From: Dendrolimus kikuchii
Lineage: Eukaryota; Arthropoda; Insecta; Lepidoptera; Lasiocampidae
Direction: 5' to 3'
DNA: 64,000 nt
Assembly (NCBI GenBank): GCA_019925095.2
Contig: CM034389.1
Span: forward strand, 22,493,435-22,557,434
Shown: piece after piece, positions 13,258 to 24,123 of the stretch
Numbering within the stretch: the stretch's first letter is position 1
Layout: each line of letters begins with the position of its first letter
Program-made: the position numbers and the translations under genes
The notes under the pieces: model-generated
What the model saw: only the letters and a program-made list of their open reading frames with translations
Told to the model about the DNA's origin: nothing
Database searches by the model: none

Positions 13258-13440
13258 TCGGGTTCGATTCCTGGTATGGTAAATTTTGGAATCGAATTTT
13301 CTGCGTGATTTACTATGGGGTCTGGGTGTCTGAGATCCGCCCCATGATAATTCGTTGTAAATTACCCATAACACAAGCGTAACTTGCTTAATTTGGGGAT
13401 ATACAATAATGTGTGTTTATCTGCCGATTATTTATTTATT
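13258..13440 (+). repeat. SINE-B copy, head truncated
   Basis: Begins inside the tRNA-like head at a Pol III B-box GGTTCGATTCC (13260-13270). It continues with the family body: tggtaaattttggaatcg, tttactatggggtctggg, ttacccataacacaagcg, ggggatatacaa and gtgtttatctgccgatta. The A-box half is missing. A SINE-A copy follows directly. Confidence 0.8.
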
Positions 13441-13758
13441 TTATCCGTGCAGGAACGGAGAAAGAATACAATTTCCTGCGGCCGGGCGGCCTGTCGTAAG
13501 AGGCGACTTAACAACCCACAGCCAGGTGGTAGGGCATTTGCCCGACTGGATGGCTACCACCCCTGGTCTAAAGTATGTCGCCATAACAACCTTGAGTTGT
13601 GTTCCGGCATTAGTGACCAGGTTCCAGTCTCCCTTAAGAGAGCAGCAGCGCATTTGTAGCAACTTTGGTGTTGCAAATGTCCATAGGCGTTGGTAACAGC
13701 TTTCCATCAAGTGGGCCGTCTGCCTGTCTGCTGATCTCCTGCAATAAAAAAAAAAAAA
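13441..13758 (+). repeat. SINE-A copy, full length
   Basis: From ttatccgtgcaggaacgg to a run of about 17 A residues. Very close to the copies at 16661 and 18269, so this is a young family. Short open frames inside it recur in the other copies only because the repeat is conserved; they are not genes. Confidence 0.9.
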
Positions 13759-14443
13759 AAATTCATGGACAGATTTATTGTTTACCAATATAAATGATTC
13801 CAAAAATATACAAAGATACCTACTATATTATTGTCTTGGTAAAGGCGGCCTTATTCATACAAGTGATCTCTTCCAGGCAACCTGATATAAAAGACATGCT
13901 TAACTGATCCCTGAAAATAATGAAAAATAAATAAAAAAATAATATTGATGTTCTTATATTCGAATAATCATGATATTCATTTTAAAATACTCAGTATTTT
14001 CCTGAACCATGACAATATTCCCATAAATTACGATACCCCCCAAATAAGAGGATAATAAAAGAACATCTAGGCATTCGAACTGCTATAATAACTTTTTATA
14101 TAAATCACAAATGTAAAGTGAAGGGTACAAAAGTCGAAGTTTTACAACAAATAGACCAATTGACAAAAAAGATGACTTGTTTTTTTCTATCCTATGTCAT
14201 TCAGTATTTTGTACAATTCACGAAAGAACAGTGTTTATGATGCTAAGAAAAGTTTCTTCAGATAGTCCCAAGCCATATGAGAAAGCGTTAATTTCAATAT
14301 TAAAGAATTATTTATACAATAGAATAGATAACACTTTATTGCTCACCAAATATATACCAATTACAAAAATGCACGATTTCAATATTGTCATGGTAGAACC
14401 AATAAGCGGCCTTATCGCTTATTAAATACATACAAACATACAA

Positions 14444-14479
<36 letters not shown>

Positions 14480-15924
14480 CTTTCCTATATAGTCTATAGT
14501 ATAAGAATTAGGCATAATTATTTAAGGAAAAGTAGTATTTTAAAAAGTAGAGTTATTATGAATGAGTATGTAAGTTTGATTGTTTGTAGCGTTTTCAACT
14601 ACGCAACAGATCGCCACAAAATTTTGCACACATGTTGTTAGGGAAATATAATAGGACATAGGCTACCTTTCATCTTGAGAAAGCCCCGCGGGATAAATTT
14701 ATATAGCAGGAAATATGATACTTCAACCGCCTTTTATTAGCACCACCGTAGAATTTGTAACTAAAAATAGTAGGTAAAACTATTAAAATATAGTGATGAT
14801 ATACCAAGGAGAGCTTAACCGTATAAAAAGTGTTCCCCAACAAACCTGTGAGTCTAGTGAGAGGAGAGTAACAAATGGCAGGGTAGTGTAGGTAAGACTT
14901 TGAACATATATCAGTAAATTAATACAGACAGTGCTATTTAACAGTTCTTTTAAAATGTTGTTTATTAATTTATTTACAAATGGACGGCTTCTGTGGTGTA
15001 ATCATTACACGCTCACTACCAAGATTTGAATGTCTAAACAAAAACATAATTACTATTATTTCATGGTAGCTCAGAAAAAATTATCGTGATAAAAAAGTAA
15101 ACTCGCTGTAAGCGAATATTTTAAACCACGCCCCAACTTTCATCCCTCTCTGCGTTCCACAAAAGACAGCATTCACAAACCACGTCTGGGTACTTCGCAA
15201 GACCAATATTTTCTCCGGCAAGAGGGGTTCCTACTATAAATTCTCTCCCTATTGATAGTTAGTAGAACATTAGTTCTCTTTTGTAGTGCAGTGCTCTTTT
15301 GTAGGGGCTATTCGGAATTCACTTGAAGATATAGGCTTTTCTTACAAACGTACATGAGATACGTAACGTCAAAAAGTTTTTTTGTAATAGATTGTTATTG
15401 TATTGCTTAGAAGATGAGTTATAACATTATCAAGTTTTTCTTTAATATACATGTGAGCGATAAAATTATATTTTTTAATGTTGTATTGTAATAATGGCTT
15501 TGTGGTAAAATGAGAGATGCGTGCGAAGGCACGCGTTTATAGAGCGCGGTGTGAAGCTTGCTGCGCGCGAGATGGTCTGCGGCCATTTTGTTTTCGCTTC
15601 TTATTCTCATGCGTTTCATTGCGCATGCTATCATATATTCTAATATTTTAAATAACGTTTTAAAAATCACGAACCAGCACAAACTGACAACCACAATACC
15701 AAAACAATGTTAATCCTATATACTTAAAGCCTAGTTTACATAAACATTAGTTAAGTAGTTAGTTAACTTGCGAACAAGTCCTTATCATCGTTCGGACAGA
15801 CTTAATTGACAAATTTTACCCAACCAGAAAATTACTGTCCAAGCGATGGTAAGCGAACAAATAATTAGCCAGTAGATGTCAAAATAATTTTGATATGGGA
15901 CACAACGTGTGTTAGCAGCTTCCC
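13759..15924. other. AT-rich stretch: short TA microsatellite and a weak Helitron-like piece
   Basis: No gene. A (TA)n run lies at 14447-14478. About 14570-14745 reads like a mobile non-autonomous repeat (gatcgccacaaaattttgcacac ... ccccgcgggataaa), similar in style to the Helitron-like copies elsewhere. The frame at 14177-14425 shows no known domain. Confidence 0.4.
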
Positions 15925-16235
15925 GTCTTCCAAATACAGCCGTCACTGCCGGAGGAGCTGCCACACTTCAAGAAACCCTGAAACACCGCAAATTTGCATC
16001 CATCGGTGATGGATACATATTTTAAATTTGTGGCTTTCGGGGTTGAGACTTTGGGGCCATAGGACGCGAGGCTTATCAACTTTTGTCGAGACGTTTCAAG
16101 GCGATTGAAAGAAATCTCGCGTGACCACAGGGCTGGACTATATCTAGGGCAACGGATTACCGTTTCCATAGAACGTGGGAATTCGGCCAACATATTCGGA
16201 ACGCTCCCCACCGACAGCGATCTGGACTACATTTT
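15925..16235 (+). pseudogene. Remnant of a LINE C-terminal domain, copy 1
   Basis: The plus strand gives KHRKFASIGDGYIF, ETFGAIGREAYQLLSRR-like and, in a shifted frame, AIQRGNSANIFGTLP with conserved spacing. This is a Lys-Tyr/Phe start, a Gly-rich middle and the AIQRGNA box that I associate with the C-termini of some LINE reverse transcriptases. Stops and frameshifts interrupt it. A related, more decayed copy is at 39003-39330. Confidence 0.55.
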
Positions 16236-16660
16236 TTACTTGTAAATATGTTCATAATAGTATTTTCTTATATATTTTTTTCCTATTTAACAAAAATTTT
16301 TATAAAATTGATTGCTTCAGGTTTTGGAATATCTGAATTAGAGCGGAAAAAATTTAAGACAACAATAAATTCTCATATTTGAAGTAAAAGTGACACCGAC
16401 ACTTCTATGTGCCACTATTTCCCTAATGTATCGGTGAAACTCCACCCCACTTGTAGAGTCGCTGGATAAGCGCACTCGGGGAAGATCAAAGCGCTGTTGC
16501 ATTTTAATTGCCGCACTTGCACCTCGGCCCGTATGCACTTCAGATGATTTTAACGTACACGTATGTATGTACATTTAGTACGTATTCTAATGTGAGGTCA
16601 TTATATTTATGTAGATATATCAAATGTGTAATACTCGTATGATACTTTTTTTGATACTTT
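16236..16660. other. No feature seen
   Basis: Mixed-composition DNA without a supported gene. Confidence 0.4.
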
Positions 16661-16978
16661 TTATCCGTGCAGGAACGGAGAAAGAATACAATTTCCTGCG
16701 GCCGGGCGGCCTGTCGTAAGAGGCGACTAAACAACCCACAGCCAGGTGGTAGGGCATTTGCCCGACTGGATGGCTACCACTCCTGGTCTAGAGCATGCCG
16801 CCATAACAACTTTAAGTTGTGTTCCGGCATTAGTGACCAGGTTCCAGATTCACTTAAGAGAGCAGCAGCGCATTTGTAGCACCTTTGGTGTTGCAAATGT
16901 CCATAGGCGATGGTAACCGCTTTCCATCCAGTGGGCCGTCTGCCTGTCTGCTGAACTCCTGCAAAAAAAAAAAAAAAA
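16661..16978 (+). repeat. SINE-A copy, full length
   Basis: Same order of landmarks as 13441-13758, ending in about 16 A residues. The short atactt next to both ends may be a small target duplication. Confidence 0.9.
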
Positions 16979-18268
16979 TACTTAGGCTTTTGAAGGCACG
17001 TTAAATTAAAATTAGCAATACTTATATAAGTTACTAGCTCGCTGTAGCTACCATGCCGTTCTATTATCCATTCATCCGTTTTATTAAAATACACTGAGCT
17101 AATCCGGAGCCTATTCGAGGTTTACTTTAATATAATTAACTCAAAAAATAAATTGACACTGAACGCCGCTTGCGGCGTCGGATTGACATTGTATCAATAC
17201 GCGCAAAATGAGGTAAACAAAAAAAAAATACAAAAAGATTTAAAAAAAGTCACTTTTGAGTTGAATTCTTCATTATATTTCACAGGAAACTTAACCTGTA
17301 GTACAATTCGAGATTTATCATTGCGCAACTGTGGACATGAAACATCAGGGTAGCTAAAAAGTTCACTATACAAGCGGTTGTATCGTCGACATCCATGTTT
17401 TAATTGAAGTAAAAAAACGCGACGTCTTTACGTTAGAACACTCAGGAATGACAGCGGACGTCGCACACGGCGTATGTGCGCCACTTCAGATGTTTGCGAG
17501 AGACCACTCTCGTGTATTTTCATAATAAACATTGGTTTCAAGCGGACCACCACCTATGTGAACGTACCCCTATACTACATGACTTTTTTTTAATTTTTAC
17601 CCCCTCCAGCCTCCTCCCTCCTCGGTGACCATCAGTAGTATTTCCCAAGATCCCCCTCCTCCTCTAATTTTCACGTCTTAATTCATAAATATATAAAAAA
17701 AACATATTTGAATATAGCTAGAACAATTTCCCTAGAGGATATCAGATAGATACCTAGACTAGGTGACGAAAACCTAAGCTCTTCCCCCACCCTTGTGACC
17801 AAGCGTAGTATTTTGAAGACCCCTGAACGAGTCACGTAGTATGGGTAGGTACGTTCCCTAATCTCGAAGCCTGCTAAGTAGAATATAAACTCGATTTGCA
17901 ATATTCAATGCGTTTACGATATTGATTGTCGACGATAATGAAACACTTCCAAACAAAATCCTTTGAATTCAACCCCTGCATTCCACACACTAATTACCTC
18001 GGCTTGTGTTGGCCGGTACACAATTAACGTGCCTACAAACAATGCTTGCATGGTGTGCCGAAATCAATCATTTTCTTCCCTATACAACAAATTAGTTATT
18101 GCTCATTAGACGTTTTATATACTTAATCGGTATTAGTATGATATTTAGTCCACATGGCAGGTAAGTATATAATTATGTATTTATATCAATAGATTTGTCT
18201 GAAAATTCGTGTTATAAAATAAATAAATTCAATTAAAAGTCTTTGTTTCCCATAAATACATCTATAGT
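16979..18268. other. Gene-free stretch with degenerate repeat traces
   Basis: A small palindrome, gccgcttgcggc, occurs near 17164. About 17590-17870 has C-rich segments (ccccctcctcctc, ttcccccacccttgtgacc, acgagtcacgtagtatg) that look like a decayed dispersed repeat. Nothing is coding. Confidence 0.35.
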
Positions 18269-18584
18269 TTTTTTTTTATTGCAAGAGATCAGCAGACAAG
18301 CAGACGGCCCACTTGGTGGAAAGAGGTTACCATCGCCTATGGACATTTGTAACACCAAAGATGCTACAAATGCGCTGCTGCTCTCTTAAGGGGGACTGGA
18401 ACCTGGTCACTAATGTCGGAACACAACTCAAGGTTGTTATGAAGACATGCTTTAGACCAGGGGTGGTAGCCGTCCAGTCGGGCAAATGCCCTACCACCTG
18501 GCTGTGGGTTGTTAAGTCGCCTCTTACGACAGGCCGCCCGGCCGCAGGAAATTGTATTCTTTCTCCGTTCCTGCACGGATAAAG
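18269..18584 (-). repeat. SINE-A copy, full length, minus strand
   Basis: Reverse complement of the 13441 copy: a T-run at 18269, gcagacggccca, the central block, and tgcacggataa at the right end. Confidence 0.9.
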
Positions 18585-19148
18585 ATTGAATAATTACATT
18601 ATTTTATTTAAAGGGTCCATCCTTGACACGTGCTATTTTATAACCTAGCTAGGAAGACAGCGCTACTTTGAACAACTCGGGCAATACAAAGAAGATATTC
18701 AAAATTGTTATGATTGTTATAATAATCTACTGTCGGATGAAGGCTTCTTCCATCTCATAGCATGTCTTTCAGTCTTTAACATTTTAAATCCATAGTTGCT
18801 ATGGATGCTAATAAATCCATGCTACTGTTTGAATCTCGTCATTTCACCTTCTGAGGAGTCGACCGCGTCGCCCTTTGCTGTCCGTAGAAAACCACCGTAG
18901 GACTTGTACGCATCTTCCATTCTCTATTTCGGCTAAATGGCGAACTCACCTCCACTTTATTCAAAGAAAAAAAAAATCAAAGAAACTCCGTAAAGCGGCA
19001 AGTCAAATAAAGCTTAATTATTCAAAATGGCGACCAGCAACTTCTCTCTTTGTCTATTAACCAAACATAATTGTGCCATAACGATGCCAAAGATCGACCA
19101 TTCTGACACTACTGTAATTCTTGGGGCCAGCAGTTTTTACGTGGATGC
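18585..19148. other. No supported gene
   Basis: An ATG frame opens at 19027 (MATSNFSLC...) but runs into the inserted LINE fragment. Without the insertion it has no recognised domain. Confidence 0.4.
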
Positions 19149-19157
19149 AATAACAAA

Positions 19158-19423
19158 ACAGACTAAACAGATATACAATGCAAAAGTGGATGGATGCAGA
19201 AGTCGTGGAAGGCCACGACACACCTTCCATGATCAAATTGATCGTGTACTAGCGGAGGGTGATGTCAGGAGCCTTAAAAACAGACGAGCGTGCATGACAA
19301 GAGTTATGAATGTTAAAAAAGCAAGTGAGGTGTGTAAGAATGGGCCTAAATAGCGCTCTGTTGTTCGTGCCTACCCTGCAAGGGAACTGGCGTGAAGTTA
19401 TGTATGTATGTATGTATGTATGT
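19158..19423 (+). mobile_element. 5'-truncated LINE, (TATG)n-tail family, 3' fragment
   Basis: Starts near TKQIYNAKVDG of the LINE protein and continues to the end. A premature TAG replaces the Trp codon in KW-RS (cctaaatagcg). It ends in six TATG units. The 9-bp duplication aataacaaa at 19149-19157 and 19424-19432 bounds it. Confidence 0.9.
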
Positions 19424-19432
19424 AATAACAAA

Positions 19433-20355
19433 CATCTATCCTCACAAACTTTTTTTACCCCTTTTTTATTTATTTATTTTCTACAATTGTCATAGAATTT
19501 AAATATATCATCCATTCTAAGATAGAAGAATGAGTCGTACGTTCAATCGTTCATCCCCATTATAAAAAATACAGCATGTCGAGTTGTTACCGTTGATTTA
19601 TCGTAAGCGAAATATTAACTAGTGTTCTTGTTCTAAATGATATTTTATGATTTTGATAATGATGATTTTTTAAATATTTGTTCGATTATTAATTTAAATT
19701 AACATTCCAACAAATATCGCTTACGACATACCGTCTGTGAAGGCTTTTTATACACTAGTATGTATGCACATACAAGCAATTTTAATACAAACGCAGCAAA
19801 AGCGTAGTTTCAACAGATGCAAATTATTCGTTCACAGTAGCTACCGATGTGTCGACAAAAATTGGAGAACATGAAATATTGTATGCGAATTGCGTGAAAT
19901 GAATATTTTCGTGCATAGAGAGTTGGAGCGTCCGAAAAACGAAGCCTCTCGTTTACATTGCACCCACTTCTATTGCAAGCAGAGATATATAATAACAAAA
20001 TAAACCCGCAGGGCGGTTTTGTGGCGAAGCCTTAGATGAGTAGCAATACTTTGTACCCGCCTCCGTGCTTGCCTTAGCCAGCCGGCACGGAGTGGAGATC
20101 GCTAGAGCTAAGACTCAAGCGCCAAGGATGGAAGTGACAGATGGCATAACGTCAGAAGTAGCTTTGGTGAACCTGCAGCTTACCTCTCCACACCTCTTAG
20201 CCACTCACATCCATGTTGTTGTGGCATTTTTTTAGGGCCGATGCAGATATACACTATAACAAACTGACCTGACCAGACTACTGTAGTAGGGCAGTGTATC
20301 TAGAATGCTAGCAGGTTTTTATTTTTAGGTTATTTAAATTATTTTTTTTTAAATA
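19433..20355. other. Gene-free; GC-richer dispersed-repeat patch at 20000-20290
   Basis: 20000-20290 (cgcagggcggttttgtggcg ... gccggcacggagtgg ... ctgaccagac) has repeat-like composition. Its right end (agggcagtgtatctaga) resembles cagggtaatgtatctaga at 27541-27557, so both may belong to one family. The rest is AT-rich. Confidence 0.4.
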
Positions 20356-20870
20356 TTGTGGCGGGCGATGATGGAACGATCGTTGTTTTAAAGAGTTTTC
20401 GAAAAATGTAGAAGATTTTAGAAAGGGATAGATGATGTACAAAAAAGTAACGACATGAAGATCGAAATTACGTGTTCCAGAAGATTCTTCCGGGTATATA
20501 AGCAGCGAAATACGCACCTACGGAGTACTTCAGTTGAAGACAGCGAAGCGACAAGCGCGATACGAGAGAGTTGGAAGAAGAGTTTAGTGGAAAGTTTAAT
20601 GTGCAGTTCAATGAAGGAGGAGTTTAGCGTAGTTTAAAAGGAGAACCAGAAGCGAACTATGCGCGGTTAACTCGGAGGTGAACACTGCAGTAGCAGGCGG
20701 TGGTCTACGAAATATCGAAGATGGTATTATGAGACATCTCATCATCGGTGCAAAGCGTCGTTAGTTATGCGTGAAAGGGCAACCCTGCAGAAAAGAATCA
20801 GGTACGGCTGTGTAAGTCAATAAAAGCATTTAGTTGAAAAAAACTGATGTTTCCTTCCAATTCCAAGTGC
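20356..20870 (+). mobile_element. Candidate solo LTR with a heat-shock-element promoter
   Basis: Starts TGTGGCGGGCG. A three-unit heat-shock element TTC-CA-GAA-GA-TTC at 20475-20487 lies directly before TATATAAG (20495-20502). An arthropod initiator TCAGT follows at 20530-20534, and AATAAA at 20819-20824. A TATA box about 325 bp before a polyadenylation signal, with no open frame between, is the layout of an LTR. The right boundary and TSD are not resolved (about 20870). An alternative is a dismembered hsp-type promoter and leader. Confidence 0.45.
20475..20534 (+). promoter_or_regulatory. HSE, TATA box and initiator
   Basis: Perfect nTTCnnGAAnnTTCn array, then a TATA box 8 bp downstream of its last TTC, then TCAGT about 30-35 bp further. 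The spacing fits a Pol II core promoter reading rightwards. Confidence 0.55.
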
Positions 20871-20878
20871 GCACGTAA

Positions 20879-20935
20879 AAATATATATAAACGTCCCACT
20901 GCTGGGCTCGGATTTCCCATTATAGAGAAACGTAC
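20879..20935 (-). repeat. SINE-C 3'-end fragment
   Basis: Reverse complement reads gggaaatccgagcccagcag-tgggacgttt, matching the ggcccgagcccagcagtg box near the end of SINE-C at 34819-34841 and 45489-45502. Confidence 0.5.
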
Positions 20936-21539
20936 AGTATTAACAATCTAGTCTAGTTTATAATTTATTAATGTATTGATTGTAATCTGCTTTGTGAATT
21001 AAATAAATATTATTTTCGAACACGTGCGCTAACCGCTAAACTTCCACGGCTTTTTAACTAATTTATTATATAGAATTAACTTTATTAATTTCCATACATG
21101 TACACGTAACAGGACATACTGTGTTGCACATATCATCCCTTTAGTAGATAACTTTGGTGGAAAATATTTTACGCAAAAGCTTTTAAAGGTCGGTTGGTAA
21201 AATTTGGTAAAATTGAATTTGTTTTTGCCGCGTTCGCCGCTCAACCGCATGTTAAAGCGCCGCGGTTCGCGGTGTGTCAGGAAAATTTGGCATCTACCTA
21301 CATATTCAACTGGAAACATAAATTTTAATTTCAAAAATAACTTGAATAAACAAACTTTATAATGTATTCTATAGTAGTATCGCTTACATAAAATCGAAGC
21401 TTTCTAATGTAGGACGTGTCTTACATCATTTTTATTGCTGGAATAAAGCAGAGAGCTGTTTGTGCCGGCTCGGTCGATGTGATACCACGCTATCACAGTA
21501 TGTCTATGTGAAACGATTAGCCTTGAACATGATTAGTGT
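20936..21539. other. No feature seen
   Basis: AT-rich. The minus-strand frame at 21029-21334 has no recognised domain. Confidence 0.4.
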
Positions 21540-22035
21540 TTCATGCCATGAGTGAAAGTTCCGATGCCCATATCCCCTAACATCTATCCCATATTCCCTA
21601 TTCGATCCACCTATTCCAATTAGTATCCCATCTCTTCCATTCCTCTTGTCTGATCGGAGGGTATATGAGGATGAGAAAGAGGGATCAGCCTAAGTGTAGC
21701 CACTGTGGGGAGCCCCACATAAGGTATGAATTTCCATACTTCAGGGCTGGAGCACCACCCACCTGTTGCAATTGCAGGAAGGCGAAGAAGGTGGACATAT
21801 ACCACAACGCCTTTGATAGTAGGTGCTCAAAACGCATCAGGTGGCAGGAGATAGCACGTGCCTCGGCTGCTTATAGTTAAGAGCACCCCAGGTAACCAGA
21901 CCAAGTTGCCAGTCTTTAGGAAGGATAATGAGGACCTTATCCCGCCCTAGCAACGTGTTGGCTTCGCCCATGGCGTTGTAAACGTCTACAGACGATGGTA
22001 ACCACTTTCCAAGAACTGAGCCCTCTGCCTACTTC
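21540..22035 (+). repeat. SINE-D-like repeat containing a LINE ORF1 piece
   Basis: Left part (gagtgaaagtt ... tatcccatctcttcc) and right part (cgtgttggcttcgcc..ttgtaaacgtctacagacgatgg) align loosely with 25504-25745. Between them, 21665-21880 encodes a zinc-knuckle peptide (next entry). Confidence 0.5.
21665..21880 (+). pseudogene. Gag-like zinc-knuckle fragment of a LINE ORF1
   Basis: The frame contains CSHCGEPHIRYEF and PPTCCNCRKAKKVDIYHNAF followed by a Cys. This is a C-x2-C...H...then PPTC-x-NC...H-x-A...C layout typical of the tandem CCHC knuckles at the C-terminus of non-LTR ORF1 proteins (R1, Jockey and relatives). It would bind RNA in the retrotransposition particle. The first knuckle has Phe/Tyr where the last Cys is expected, so it is probably degenerate. 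The frame closes with TAA after AYS. There is no upstream ORF1 body. Confidence 0.55.
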
Positions 22036-22072
22036 CCAGATTCGTCTTCCCTCAGCCTATTTCCCAGATTCG

Positions 22073-22171
22073 ACATCTAGAAGTCGGTGTCAAATAAAAC
22101 ATAAAAATTACTAAATTTTGTGATTTTGTTGTTGTTCTTTTATGTTGTACTTGGCACCGACTTCTAGATGT
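22073..22171. mobile_element. Small foldback MITE (AAGTCGGT family)
   Basis: Arms of 34 bp at 22073-22106 and 22138-22171 (acatctagaagtcggtg ... caccgacttctagatgt) pair with about three mismatches. Related unpaired pieces occur at 29483-29520 and 38223-38345, each with aagtcggtg and aaacataaaa-like blocks. Confidence 0.65.
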
Positions 22172-22382
22172 TTTGGAAAGAAGTCGGTTAAATATTTATT
22201 TTTTGGGTTTTAGTGCAAAGTCTGTTTTGTTTTTGTTAAAAAAACTATCGTATTTATGGCGCCATTGGGCAAATCAATGTCAAAGGTGTTGGAGTCGAAA
22301 TCAACAAAAGTAAACAAACATGAAGTCTACATTCTATAGCAGCTTTTATAAAATCGAATATTTTTTTACATGTACATGCTTT

Positions 22383-22575
22383 TTTATAGTTGGAGTACAA
22401 CAGGCAAGTTAACAGCCCACCTAATGGAAAGTGGTTCTGATTGCCTATAGTCATTTGCAACATTCAAAAGTGCTACCAATGTGTTCTCTTATGCTGGAAT
22501 ACAAATCAAGATTGTTATGGCGGGTAAGATCAGGGGTGGTAGGGAATCTGCTCGAGTTTCCCTACCACCTAGCTG
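22383..22575 (-). repeat. SINE-A partial copy, diverged
   Basis: Minus-strand match: tagttggagtacaacaggcaag, cccacctaatggaaagtgg, cctatagtcatttgcaac, ggggtggtaggg and accacctagctgtgg. Both internal and 5' parts are eroded. Confidence 0.65.
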
Positions 22576-22669
22576 TGGATTATTTCTTGCACTAATAGAA
22601 GTATATTTACATTTGTCAAAAGTACGGTATGGATTACAAATCTACGCCAAATAAGCTGAGAGAAACTTT

Positions 22670-22990
22670 TTTTTCACCATATCCCAATTATTTGGGGTCG
22701 ACACAATATGTCTTTTCCTTCCACACTCCTCTACTCTAACATACATCTTCTGTCAAACCACATATCATCATATCATCCTTCACACAATCCATCCATCTTT
22801 TTTTTGGTCTACATTTGTTCCCATCTATCTTGTAGTTTAACATTATTTTTGTCACGTGACTTTCATCCCTCCTCATTATATACCAACTTAATCTTCTTCC
22901 TCTCAATTTTTCACTCAGGGGTGCAACTTTTAAAGATCCCCTTATGTACTACTCATTTCTCACCTTATCCATTCTTGTAACATCACACAT
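22670..22990 (-). mobile_element. RTE-clade LINE 3' fragment (family RTE-2), longer copy
   Basis: The minus strand gives WMCDVTRMDKVRNEYIRGSL, then KLRGRRLSWY and RPKKRWMDCV in slightly shifted frames, then the same 3' end as 8204-8402 (cccaattatttggggtcg on the plus strand). This covers about the last 100 residues of an RTE polyprotein. Small indels make it a pseudogene. Confidence 0.85.
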
Positions 22991-23684
22991 CCATCTCACC
23001 ATTGGTGTTGATAACCTCTAGCATTAAAATAAAGTGCTTCTCTTTAAGCTTTTATTAACAAAACAGAGTTTAATAAATATACAAGGTTTCAAAAATATAT
23101 CCAGCATTTAAATAAATTCTCTTGCTTTCACGCAGTCTTATAGAAATAATTCAAAAATTAAAATTAAGCTTCACTCAATAGACTAAAGCACTCAGTCATT
23201 CAGCAAACAGAATGTGTACAAACATCAAAAGACTTCTTAAACGTTTTCATGGATTCTTCAAACTTAAATTTACCCAAACGACGTACAATTTGTGCGGTGT
23301 TGACATTAGTTTTGGACAAAAATTAAAAATAATCAATTATATATTCAAATTCTAGTCTTTAGGGTTTCTTAGCTATTTTGAGTTAAATGGAAAGTTAATA
23401 CGTCTTTACGTTTATCTTACTACGGTCCAAGTCCATATGGATAACATTTAATAGGGAGGTAGGTGTATTTTATATGTCCCACACAGTGATCTAGTTAAAC
23501 TGCAGAAAACTAAGAAATTATGTTATGTATGTATTTAAAATATATGTACTACATTGGTTTAAAAAAATAATTACCATCGGTAAGCCCACACTTGGTCCCT
23601 TTGTCCATAATATCTAAACTTTATAATAAGTAATGCAATTCAGTAAACTGCTACGTCTTACTTATGTGCAATCAAGTACATAAA
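22991..23684. other. No feature seen
   Basis: AT-rich DNA without supported genes or repeats shared within the window. Confidence 0.45.
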
Positions 23685-23912
23685 TCTTATACTAATATAT
23701 AAAGCTGAAGAGTTTGTTGGTTTGCTTGAACGCGCTAATGTCAGGAACTACTGGTCTGATTTGAAAAATTCTTTCATTGTTAGATAGCCCATTTATCGAG
23801 GAAGGCTATCATCACTCTAAGACCAATAGGAGCGGAGCACCAATGAAGAATGTTTCAAAATCGGGGGGTTTTTTAACTATTCCACGCGGACGAAATCGCG
23901 GGCAGAAGCTAG
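23685..23912 (+). mobile_element. Helitron-like non-autonomous element (family Hel-2)
   Basis: Starts TCTTATACTAATATATAAAG and ends cggacgaaatcgcgggcag-aagCTAG followed by T. The CTRR-T end and the gacgaaatcgcgggca box recur at 27269-27469 (minus), 51195, 52405 and 55220. Confidence 0.65.
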
Positions 23913-24028
23913 TATTCTAATATTTTGAATGTTATTTGTTATTAATCCATTTTGTTCCATTGATTGTGTATATGAAATTAGGTTTTAACCTAAATCGATA
24001 CCCAATTATTATGACTACAATAATTATA

Positions 24029-24110
24029 CATACATACATACATAACTTCACGCCAGTTCCCTTGCGGGGTAGGCACGAACAACAGAGCGCCATTTAGGCC
24101 CATTCTTACT
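24029..24110 (-). mobile_element. LINE (TATG)n-tail family, 82-bp 3' fragment
   Basis: Only the last 82 bp of the LINE including the tail, yet bounded by a perfect 13-bp duplication tacaataattata (24016-24028 and 24111-24123). This is a genuine, very short truncated insertion rather than erosion. Confidence 0.92.
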
Positions 24111-24123
24111 TACAATAATTATA

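Noticed and set aside
13384..13803. Overlapping frames with conserved peptides (ERRKNTISCGRAACRKRR...)
   Set aside because: The same peptides recur at 16667 and 18364 because the DNA is a SINE-A copy. Frames on both strands are equally open, and there is no protein domain.
15912..16211. Minus-strand 99-codon frame
   Set aside because: Shadow of the plus-strand LINE remnant, which has the recognisable motifs.
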